Assembly (NCBI GenBank): GCA_023897205.1
Contig: JAHWDD010000003.1
Location: forward strand, 5,583,665 to 5,647,664
Length of the DNA stretch: 64,000 nucleotides
Source: Exophiala sp. HKRS030
Lineage: Eukaryota; Ascomycota; Eurotiomycetes; Chaetothyriales; Herpotrichiellaceae
Direction: 5' to 3'
Position 1 is the first letter of the stretch. Each line of letters starts with the position of its first letter. The position numbers were made by a program, and so were the translations under genes. The notes under the pieces are model-generated. The model was not told the origin of the DNA, did not search any database, and was given only the letters and a program-made list of their open reading frames with translations. This document shows, one piece after another, positions 22,511-32,296 of this stretch.

Positions 22511-23033
22511 GTTTTTGGATTCTATCAGTTAGAGCTCTCTTCATCCATATCGACAATCTGTGCCTGACGTTCTCATGTCCTAATCATTTATTCTCTTCAA
22601 GTCAGTTTCTTGAAAGAGACAGTCCAAAACAAAGGCAGCCTAGGACTAAAAGTTTTGAAAGTCTTATCTGGCACAGTTCCAGATCATACTGATAGCATGA
22701 GTTTGATGATTGCTCAGTTGGCTATATGTGGAGGAGTCGGGCCGGCCGAAAGCACTAGTTTCGAGGGAAATGTCGGCGGGTCCGAGATGTGAGTTGGCGG
22801 GTTTCCAGCGCTGCGTATTTATAACCACAGTCAACGGGGTTTGGTAGGGACTCGGAGGTTATCATTCCTTCTCGAATAATTGATTGTTCTTTTTAGTTTC
22901 TGAGAAACAAGCGAGGCACAAGATATTGGCACCAGCCCCTCTGCGTTCTTATCCTGGATCCAAGTCGATTTCTGAAAGCGCAAAGATCTCGGGACAAAAG
23001 CGAGGACAAGGTGTCTGTTGCGCTTCTGCGAAG
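22511..23033. other. Intergenic; upstream region of the RidA-amine oxidase gene
   Basis: No gene was seen. A TATA-like tatttataac lies at about 22815-22824, about 210 bp before the chosen ATG. Confidence 0.45.
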
Positions 23034-24954
23034 ATGTCAGGTCTCGTCAAGACATTTGTCCATCCAGACTTATCGAATCCACGCCCACTATATTCTCACA
23101 TCACAACTGTTCAAACAGGGGCAAGATTGGTGTACACAGCTGGCCTGGTTGGAACAGATGCTCAGGGTGTTGCAGCTGATGGATACGAAGCACAAGTTCG
23201 TCAAGCCTACAGCAACCTTGGAAAGTGTCTGAATGCTGTCGGTGCTGGACCGAAGGACATTGTCAAACTCAAATATTTCATCGTAAACTATGATCCCAAC
23301 AACAGACCCCACACAAAGGTGATGCTGGAATTCTTGCAGGGACATTGCCCTTCGACGACACTGGTGCCAGTACCATGCTTAGCACGGCCAGACTTACTCT
23401 TCGAAGTGGAAGCCGTCGCAGCCGTCAAAGACCCTATTCCGGATCATGTCAAGCCTGAAATACATCATTCAGACGTTATTATCGTTGGCGCTGGCTTGAG
23501 TGGACTCCAGGCTGCTCGAGACATTGACAAAGCCGGGCTTTCATATAAAGTGCTTGAAGCTAGAGATCGTGTCGGAGGGAAAGTGTGGACAGCACAAGTC
23601 GGTAAAGGTATCATTGAGCTTGGAGCGACTTGGACCAATAGTTCAAACCAGCCACGGGTGTGGCGTCTAGGAAAAGAGCTGGGCCTTGAGTTCATGGAAC
23701 AAAACATCAGCGGTGATGTCTTACTCCAATCTGCAAACAAGGAAATTCTGAGATTTCCATATGGAGGAACCCCCAAGGTAGATTATGCCCTAGCAGCGTC
23801 ACCCTAGGGACTTGTGACTGACAACTCATAATAGTTCACGGCTTCCGAGCAAGAAAATCTTGAGAAAGTGCGAGATTTCATCAACGCCCTATCGCATGAG
23901 GCGAATCTGAGCAAATGCTCAGAGTACGACCAGATCTCAGTGGAAGATTTTGCCAGGAATCTCCAGGCGACAGATGCCACTGTAAGAACTGTGACACTCT
24001 GGACTCGTGCAATGTTGGGAGTGGAGCCATCTGAACTGAGCGCACTCTTTTTTCTGGAGTACTGTAGAAGTGGTGGAGGCCTGCTTCAAATGCGTTCGGA
24101 CGGAGAAGGAGGTGGTCAACATCTCAGGTGCACAACAGGTGGGTATTTCGATCTGGAAAATCCAGCTTTTGCTGATCATGACAGGAATGACATCACTCGC
24201 AACGGGTCTCGCATCAAAGCTCAAGCCTGGATCGATAGTCCTGAATTCAGCAGTGGTTTCAATAGATCAATCTCGAACTGGGGATGTACTTGTCACCGTC
24301 AGAGGTGGTCAGCAGTATCGGGCAAGAAAAGTCATTCTCTCAGTGCCAACGCCTTTGCTCCAAGATATCACGTTCTCGCCCCCACTGCCAGAAAAGGCAC
24401 GACAACTGTCACAATCAACGAGTCTGGGCACATACTCCAAGGCTATTTTGCGATACAGTGAGCCCTGGTGGACAAGAAGTGCTCTTTGCGGGTTGACTCA
24501 ATCCTTTGTCGGCCCTGTATCTTCTACCCGAGATACTAGTAACGCGTCTGTAGGACATTATTCCCTGAGGTGTTTCATTGTTGGAGAACCAGCTCGAACC
24601 TGGGGAGAATTGCCAAGTCAGGAGAGGAGACAGCAAGTTCTGGATCAACTTGCAGATATATTCGGACCCAAACATGCGACAGAAGCTAGGAATCCAGTGG
24701 AATACTTCGAGCAGGAGTGGTCGAAGGAAGAATTCAGCAAGGGGGCTCCATGTCCGGTAACAGCACCAGGCATCTTGTCTGGATTAGGGAGCGTTCTCGG
24801 ATCAACCTTCCAAGACATTCATTTTGTAGGTACTGAAACAGGGAGATCGTGGAAGGGATATATGGAGGGAGCTTTCGAATCTGGAGAACGTGGAGCAGGA
24901 GAAATATTAGATGCGCTGGGAGTGAAAGCCAAACCTCCTCAGGCGAAACTGTAG
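23034..24954 (+). CDS. RidA (YjgF/UK114) domain fused to flavin amine oxidase
   Basis: Three exons (23034-23777, 23835-24138, 24185-24954), all in phase, give 605 residues. Residues 1-132 form a RidA domain: YSHITTVQTGARLVYTAGLVG, QVRQAYSNLGKCL, KLKYFIVNY and LARPDLLFEVEAVAA. Residues 147-605 are a flavin monoamine oxidase: the FAD loop IIVGAGLSGLQAARD, LEARDRVGGKVWT, ELGATW, the SGGGLLQMRSDGEGGGQ-type loop, and a C-terminal FAD site HFVGTETGRSWKGYMEGA. The second intron is only 46 bp, but phase and protein context agree. The RidA family removes reactive enamine/imine intermediates, the direct products of amine oxidation, so the fusion suggests channelling (inference). The upstream in-frame extension starts at TTG and is not used. 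No frame breaks were seen. Confidence 0.9.
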
Positions 24955-25214
24955 AGCAAATGAGAGCAAAACAGTAGAATAGATAAGATCCATTCACAAC
25001 TACAATGACCGCATTGTGATTGCTCTATTGTAGACAATTCACAGTCTCTTTGTTCGAGATTAGTAAGAGAGAATGAATGTCGGAAGTAAGAGAGATTGGC
25101 ATCCTCGGCAATCTTTCCGTGTTTTTGAGAGGTTTAAGTGTTGTGCTCCGTTCTTCATTTTGTCTTTCCCTTATCGCGCATTGTATACTCGCGTCTTAGA
25201 GCGTATAATGGTCG

Positions 25215-27360
25215 ATGGCTTGCGATCTTTGCTACCGGCGCAAGGTGCGATGTGATCTTGATGAAGGACCACCTTGTGCGCTCTGCCGCCAAGGCAGCTT
25301 AAAATGTAGGTGAGTAAGCTACCTTTTTTTGTCCCATGGTACGGCCCCGGATGCATGGCTGAACGATCTGTTCGAACACCAGCTTCGTCCTGGCAGAGCA
25401 ACAAAAGGCAAAGCGAAGGCAAAGAAAGCGACAACAGTCAGTTCGCATTGAAAACAGCTCATGTTCTCGTTCACAACCGCCACGGGTCAATATCCCGCCA
25501 CTTGGCCGTCAAGGCGCCATCTCTGCCGCTGAACCAGACGGTAATCACAACTCAGCCGTGCAGGTGACAAGTAGGTCTTTGAGGATAATAGTGCCGAATG
25601 AGAATGACATGGTCGCGGATGCTCTTGCGAAAACAGCTTTGTCACGATTCTACCAGCACAGCGTCAATATGTCAAATTGGGAGATCTTTCGGGAGAAGGG
25701 ATATACTCGCATTGCGTATATAGGGACGTCTCTGTTAAATCTCGCTAAACTGGTGGACGAGGAAGCGACGTTTTGCTGTACCCAAAACACATCCCTACAT
25801 CTTCCATTTCCATCAGTACGACCAACTTTGCCATGGAAGCCCACTACAACGATGTCGTCCGTCGAATGGTACTCAAGTTCTTTTGTCGACGATATGAGCG
25901 CCTTGCCTTCTGATGAAGTCAGGGATGACTTAGTCGATTCCTTCTTCACCAAGATTCACCCCGGATTCCCAATAGTGGACGAATCAGAGTTTCGAAGTCA
26001 ATACAATGATCCTGGCAATCCACCGCCCCTGCTGTTATTGCAAGCCGTTCTACTCGCTGGAGCTCATGTATCTCAACATCCAAACGTCGTCTGCCATAGA
26101 GCTCATGTGAAACAAGTGATATTTCGGAGAGCCAAGGCTTTGTTCGATTTACACTATGAGAATGACCGTATGTATGTCGTACAAGCAGCCTTGCTATTCA
26201 TATGGTATCTCGAAGGTGCAGATGACATTTGCTCTAATGTTTACTACTGGACTGGCATCGCCTGTCGTGTGGCGTATGGGCTCGGTATGCACCGGGACCT
26301 AGCCCCAGAACTACCCATCTTGATGCCTGTGGCGGATCGAAAGATCTATAGAAGGATCTGGTGGACTCTATTCCAAGTCGAGACTCTATCGAGTTTACAC
26401 CACGGAAGACCATCGATGATTGATCTGGATGAGGTAGATCAGTCTCCGTTACAAATAGCTGATTTCGTTGAGCAGGATGGCCGACTGAATCAGAATATAA
26501 ACATCGATTATTGTATCCAAAATGCCGAGCTCTGCAATATTATCATTGAAATCATCAAGCTATCCAGTCCCGGAGCAGTTCGCAGATATTCCGCTACTCC
26601 CGAGCTTTTCCAGGCTTCACAAGGCAACATCAACCAAAAGCTTGTGTCGTGGTATCTAAGCTTGCCGGCAAATTTGGTAGGACCAACTGACAGATCCCAA
26701 CCCAAAGCATTCTGGGCGCTCCAACTTCGATTACATTATAACCTGGCATTGTTACATCTTCACCGGCTTCCGGAGAAATCATTTCCCCAGGTCGATCTCG
26801 TCCAGGGACAGATTTCGAATGATATATGCCAGACTGCCGCAACAGCCATCTCAAAACTTTTCGACGACCTTTTGACGATGCAAGTGATTCCTCAATGCTG
26901 GTTCACAGCACTCACCTGTTTATTGGCAACTGCTATCCAGACCAGTCATGAAGCACGTATGGCCGCCCGAAATAAAGCACCTGTCCTGGCGATCCAGGCA
27001 CAAAATCGTCTAGAAAGCATTTTTCCCGCGATTCAAACGGTCTCAGCATACTGGAGCAATGCAGAAGCTATACTGCACTTGTACAAGGATCTCCTAGTGC
27101 AGCTCAAGAAACAGGCGCAAACCTGGGCTAATCCTCAACCTACCTGTTCCGGTCAAACGGAGAGTAATCAGACTGAGGGAAATCTAGCTCAACATGACAA
27201 TCCAAACGCCATGCCGAATGGCGATGAAATCATGAGTCTGGGAAGTGCAGGTGTGTTTGATGCCGACTGGCAAGCACTGTTTGGGGCCGGCTCACCATAC
27301 CAGTTTACGGACATGAATCTCGCTAATATGGATGAATGGCTATGTCCGAATGCCACTTGA
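25215..27360 (+). CDS. Zn2Cys6 transcription factor with fungal-specific regulatory domain
   Basis: Two exons, 25215-25309 and 25383-27360, with a 73 bp intron (GTGAGT donor), give 690 residues. The zinc cluster begins at residue 2: ACDLCYRRKVRCDLDEGPP, then CALCRQGSLKC, with Cys3, 6, 13, 21, 24 and 31 in the canonical spacing. A basic tract (KAKRRQRKRQ) follows. The middle homology region includes FFTKIHPGFPIVDESEF, RAKALFDLHYENDR, GIACRVAYGLGMHRD and RRIWWTLFQVE, resembling the CTF1/XlnR-like group. It likely acts as a DNA-binding regulator in the nucleus. Its place at the end of the co-directional metabolic run suggests a pathway-specific regulator. An intron inside the zinc cluster region is common in fungi. 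Confidence 0.9.
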
Positions 27361-30317
27361 CAGATCGTCTGGGCAGTCACTAGTCAGCGCAGCATCATTG
27401 GGGAGGAGGAATCTGGTGGTTGGGACATAGTCAGCGCTGCCAAAACATCACCACCATGTAATCAAAAGATCTGCCAGAAAGCATTTCTCCTTCAGCTTGT
27501 CATCACCAGCCAATATTTATCCTCCAGGTTCATGTCGTAGCATCCGCATAGGCTATGTCTGTAATGCAATGCCAGCCCTCGCCGGCATGCATTGAGCGGG
27601 TGCCAACCATACTCGACCGCCTCTTCGTCAGCCGGGCCTATCATTTTCTTCAACTCGATTCATAATCTCCATTATAATTAGTCACCTGAGAACCTCCTTC
27701 GAAGCTCTAGACCTAGAGAGCAATGGCTCACAACAGCCAAACCACATCAAGTATGCCTGCTTATGCAATATCATATAATACGACTTGATTCGGAAAGATA
27801 AAAACACCGTTTCGCCGGACTCTGCGCAAGGCTCCCCGGAGAATCTTGCTGACGCCGCTTATCTACTTTGGAGAAACAGTCCTTGCATTTCCCATGCCGG
27901 GAAAAGACAGATGGTGCCGATTGAGTACCGTCTTTGGATACTTGGGCATTTCTTACATAGGAAGTCATCAATACTCGTGCTGAGTTGATGGCTTAAGGAA
28001 GCAGTTAGATTAGTTATCACCGGGCGCTGAAATGCGTGATTCCAACGAAGCACAAGGCTTCTCTAGTCAATATGGAAATCCTTCGAGCTACAAATCGGGA
28101 TGAGCACTTCAAATATGCACGCGCATGGACCCATGTACCGTATAGCGAAGATGGTTGCTCCATGCGCGGGATTATTTCGGTGTCCGGCTAGGAAATCAAA
28201 AAGCAATTGATAACAGTTCTGCCATACCTGCACTCCGTCCAGAGGAGCACGGCACGGAGCATACTCACCAATTCATGGACCGGAGCACCACACCTCTCCG
28301 CAAAATGTTCCAGAATCTCAAAACAGTAAACCTGCCCTACATGTGTAAACACACACACGGCTATCAGCGGTGAAATCACGATAACATCGAATGCTTACCT
28401 GACCTATTCCCACTCGGGGCCAAGTACCTGCCCCTTCGAGATACAGAGTTCATTGATCGGCCGGTCAACACGCATTGTGCATTCCACATTGTGCGCGACT
28501 ATGCATGTAAGAAGCACTAAGGACTAAGTATGAAGAAAGAACAAAATCTGTTCTTGTGGTCTTAGCATGCAAATGGCGGGCCGTCATAAACTGTGTACGC
28601 AGTACACCGAAGCGTGCATGAGGTGCTTGGTACTCCGAATATGTACCCCTTGTCTACTGTACATGTTACATGCATAGCATGAATGCAACCGATCGCAAGC
28701 ACGCAGATGGCCGTCTCCATTGACCATGGCAAGTGGTTAGAGACGCTCTTCTCACGAATAATCCGAGCAGGTCTCAAGCACAGAAAGAAGCCACAACGAC
28801 CATAGGATCGCATCATTCTCGGCGTGTCACAAGACAAGGCTCGCAAGCACTAAGTAGTTAACTACCGAACCACCACCACCACCACAGCCCCCATGGCCTC
28901 CCGGCTCAAGCCTTATGGACATTGTAGATTTACGAACTCAATAGCCAGCTGCGTCATTCTCGCGAAAGCAGCTATCCTTACCTGACCTACTTAGTTAATG
29001 TACCGATGCTGCCCTTACATTGTGGCGGCCCCAATCTAAGCGAGTGTCCCCAAACTAGACTGCATGCGATGAAACTCTCTCCCTCCCACCGCTCACGATA
29101 ATCTTGATTACAAACCCGATCGGCAAGTTCAGATTCAAGAACTTGGCATATCAAAACCCCATGCATGAATGATGTGACATGGTGGTGATATGGAGGAGGA
29201 TTCTCTGGTTGCTTTCTGAATCACGTAAGCTAAGCGCCGTAATGGGGAAATACGCCACTCGACTGACTGATTAATTAGGTAGTTTGCTACTCCGTAGGTA
29301 GGTAGCCAAAGGCTGCGGGGGGCGGAAGTGAAGCCAGAACAGCATCAAGTCGACTAACTACTCTACTAACTTGTTGGTTACTCTTTAACGGTCATCAGTT
29401 AATTAGAACTGGGAACCTTTGGCCCTCTGTGCTTCCGTAGCGATCGACACGAGGATTCCCGTGATCATCCCGAATCAAAATGCGAGAGTGTACGGAGTAG
29501 AGTATGACCATTTATTCATTCAGCCGCGAAGCGGTGCGAGCAAAAAGCTTGTTTTCGGCCGCGGCTTCGCGGACGAAATCTCGATACAAAACGGCGGAGT
29601 TGGTAGGTGGTCCAAACTGTGGAGTTGAGGGTATGTATCTACCGAGTATGATGACTTATGGTCTGGAGGTTTTCAATTTATTGAGTTTACCTTGTTGCAT
29701 TGCGAGCATGAGACGCGTGGGCTAAGGTTTTCATCTCCTTGCTAGCCTTGTGTGTTTGTCCAATCGATTTGTCTTGGAGGTGGTTCGTGATGATCGCCCA
29801 CCTTCGTCGGCTTCATTTGATATGGTAATCACGACATCCCATGGCGCTCGTCGGCGGATCCACATCGTCACATCTTACGTGCTGGCAGCTTGGCAGGACG
29901 GTGAGAGGAGTCTACAAGCAGGGCTCAAGGTGAAGGCTAGCTATGTCGGTAGCGAGGTCGGTAGGTAGGTAGGTAGGGAGGATGGAGTGAGGGAGGGACA
30001 TGGTTGCGGTGTAACGTGTAAGATGGGGTCTGTTTCTGTGGGTCGCGGTTGGTGGTTGTATATCAGGGAAGGATGTTGACTGACTGTGTTCTACGTATTG
30101 CCTCTCTTCTCTCAGTGATTGACGTGGTGTGAATGGTAGGTGGATATCCATAAGCCGGTCAATCTTTCGCGTTGAATATCTAGTGGCGTATCCTACAACC
30201 TCGTTGATATCAAATCCAGGCCGTACCTTTGAGAATACTCCAAACATATAAAAGCCTCGCAAACCGACGACACCTGCACACTGTTGGAAACTAGTCCTAC
30301 GAAGCAACAACTCCAAC
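27361..30317. other. Long intergenic region
   Basis: Nearly 3 kb with only short, unrecognised frames. It contains simple repeats: an ACC run near 28865-28884 and GTAG repeats near 29280-29308 and 29959-29977. The region separates the metabolic run from the next genes. A short ATG stretch at 27723 followed by a GTATGC donor could be an orphan exon, but nothing downstream joins it. Confidence 0.55.
29960..29977 (+). repeat. (GTAG)n tetranucleotide tract
   Basis: About four tandem GTAG units in the upstream region of the beta-lactamase-like gene. Confidence 0.8.
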
Positions 30318-31571
30318 ATGTCTCTAGAAAGCGAAATCAATGCTCTCCTCTCGCCGGCGATCGAGAACAAACGACTCCCCGGCTTCGGTGCCATCGCACT
30401 AGACAAGAGCGGCAAGGTCCTGTACAAGGGCACATTCGGCTCTAGCGTATCGATCGAAGACGCATCCAAACAGCCCTTCACCAGCACCACACAGACCAAC
30501 ATCTGGTCCCTGACGAAACTCGTCACGAGCATTGCGATCTTACAACTCAGCGAATCAGGGCAGATCAACATCGACGACGCAGCAGAGAAATACGTCCCGG
30601 AGATTTCCAAGTTGCAAGTACTGGAGGGATGGACATCCCCTGACGCAGAGACGGGTGATCCGATTACCAGACCTGCTAAGACCAAGATCACAATCCGCCA
30701 TCTCTTGACGCACACGTCGGGCTTGGCGTATGATTTCGTCGACGCCAATATCATGCGGTGGTACAACTGGCGACAACGCACGCAGGGGATCCCTCGCACA
30801 GGACGAAAGGTCTCGGATTTTTCACCGCCGTTGCTGTTCGAGCCGGGCACGTCGTATGTATATGGCGTCGGTTGTGACTGGCTGGGATTCGTGGTTGAAG
30901 CCGTTACAGGGATCGATCTGGATACGTATTTTCAACGAAACATCTTTGCGCCGCTGGGCCTGCAGAAGACGGGCCTGATCACGAACGTCCCCGTGGAGAC
31001 GGTCCTGCACGCGCGCCTACCGGAAGGCGATGGCAAGGCGGTTGTATCACCGTTGCAGATCGATCTGGCAGCCTCATACGGCGAGAAAGACGAGAAAGAG
31101 CACCAGACGTTCGGTGGACAGTATCTGATCTCAACGCTGGATGATTACGCGACGATCCTGCTCACCATCTTGAACGACGGCACCCACCCGAGCAAGAAAG
31201 ACACCCAGATCCTCAAGCCAGAGACGGTGCAGAACTACCTGTTCACGGACCAATTGCCCGCGATACTCGGCCCACAGGGATCCGATGTTGTCGGGACTTT
31301 CAACACGGCGTTTCCGGCATTGAGTGCGGACGGGGTCTTCCTCCCAGGCACAAAGAAAGGGTTTTCCACGGGATTGCTCCTGAATCTTGAGGATGTGCCT
31401 GGGAAGAGGAGGGCGAATAGTGGTGCGTGGGCGGGCGTTTCCAACCAGTATTACTGGTTGGATCGTGAGTCTGGGAAACTGGGTTTGGTCATCACGTATC
31501 TTCTGCCATTTTTGGATGCGGAGAGTCTGGATCTGTTCGATGGATTCGAGAAGTTGGTGTACAAATACTGA
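30318..31571 (+). CDS. Class C beta-lactamase/LovD-like serine hydrolase or acyltransferase
   Basis: One exon, 417 residues. The catalytic SxxK is Ser64-Leu-Thr-Lys67 in IWSLTKLVTS. HLLTHTSGLAYDF follows, and the tyrosine motif is YGVG (Tyr182) in FEPGTSYVYGVGCDWLG. This matches the Ser-Lys-Tyr triad of LovD-type acyltransferases and fungal esterases in the serine beta-lactamase fold. A late block GAWAGVSNQYYWLDRESG supplies the usual Trp/Gly region. There is no signal peptide, so it is likely intracellular, which fits an esterase or transacylase better than a lactamase. It stands alone, with no polyketide synthase nearby, so the substrate is open. The upstream 18 bases are AC-rich and suit a fungal start context. 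Confidence 0.9.
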   Translation: MSLESEINALLSPAIENKRLPGFGAIALDKSGKVLYKGTFGSSVSIEDASKQPFTSTTQTNIWSLTKLVTSIAILQLSESGQINIDDAAEKYVPEISKLQVLEGWTSPDAETGDPITRPAKTKITIRHLLTHTSGLAYDFVDANIMRWYNWRQRTQGIPRTGRKVSDFSPPLLFEPGTSYVYGVGCDWLGFVVEAVTGIDLDTYFQRNIFAPLGLQKTGLITNVPVETVLHARLPEGDGKAVVSPLQIDLAASYGEKDEKEHQTFGGQYLISTLDDYATILLTILNDGTHPSKKDTQILKPETVQNYLFTDQLPAILGPQGSDVVGTFNTAFPALSADGVFLPGTKKGFSTGLLLNLEDVPGKRRANSGAWAGVSNQYYWLDRESGKLGLVITYLLPFLDAESLDLFDGFEKLVYKY

Positions 31572-32296
31572 GCGGAATTCGGGGACGCCTGTAGAATGGA
31601 GGGAGGCTGAATAGCGGGATGCCAGGATGCCCAGAATGAAGTCAACTTATGCTCTGAAGGTATGCGGGCGAATTGGAGGAAGTGATATTGCGTCGTGTGG
31701 CATTTGTGCACACCGAACAACGAGCATAGAGTGTAGAGTGGTTGAGATATATCGATGGAAATGGATATGCTTTGTCGCCGCTTGAAACGCTCCAATCATC
31801 AATCTGCATGACGTCCTCCACTAAAATACAAACCTCTCGTGAATGGTGTTGCTGCTTGATTGTAGAATGCTCTAAACAGATGATCGTTAGCCTGCTACCG
31901 AACTTCGCTTTGAGATGGCACTGAGATCCAAGTTCAGGAATTTCATATATTGATGCCTTGAAGGCCTTGCAAGTAAAATTGCACAATATTGGATCCATGA
32001 GTTGAAAAGTTCTGCTCTATCAGCTGAGATTGTGCTAAATCCAACATCAATCATATGTCGTAATCACACCACCGTAAATCTTCCCAGATTGTATGCAAAC
32101 AAAAGACAGAAATCTTTCAACAATGTACCGTTCCGCAAATGACAGTGCTGGGAGCTGTTTCGCCTCATCCAACCCCAAGCGCGCCCCTCTCTATGACCAT
32201 GGTAAATGCCAAACGCCTCATATGGGAACATAACCCTTCAGAAAATCGTCAAGAGAGTGGAAAGCACAAACCCCACGCAAATCGTGTTGGTCCAGA
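31572..32296. other. Intergenic between convergent genes
   Basis: About 725 bases with no gene recognised. Likely contains both 3' UTRs. Confidence 0.6.

Noticed and set aside
10742..27360. Classical secondary-metabolite cluster
   Set aside because: No PKS, NRPS, terpene synthase or prenyltransferase motif was found, so only a candidate accessory pathway is claimed.
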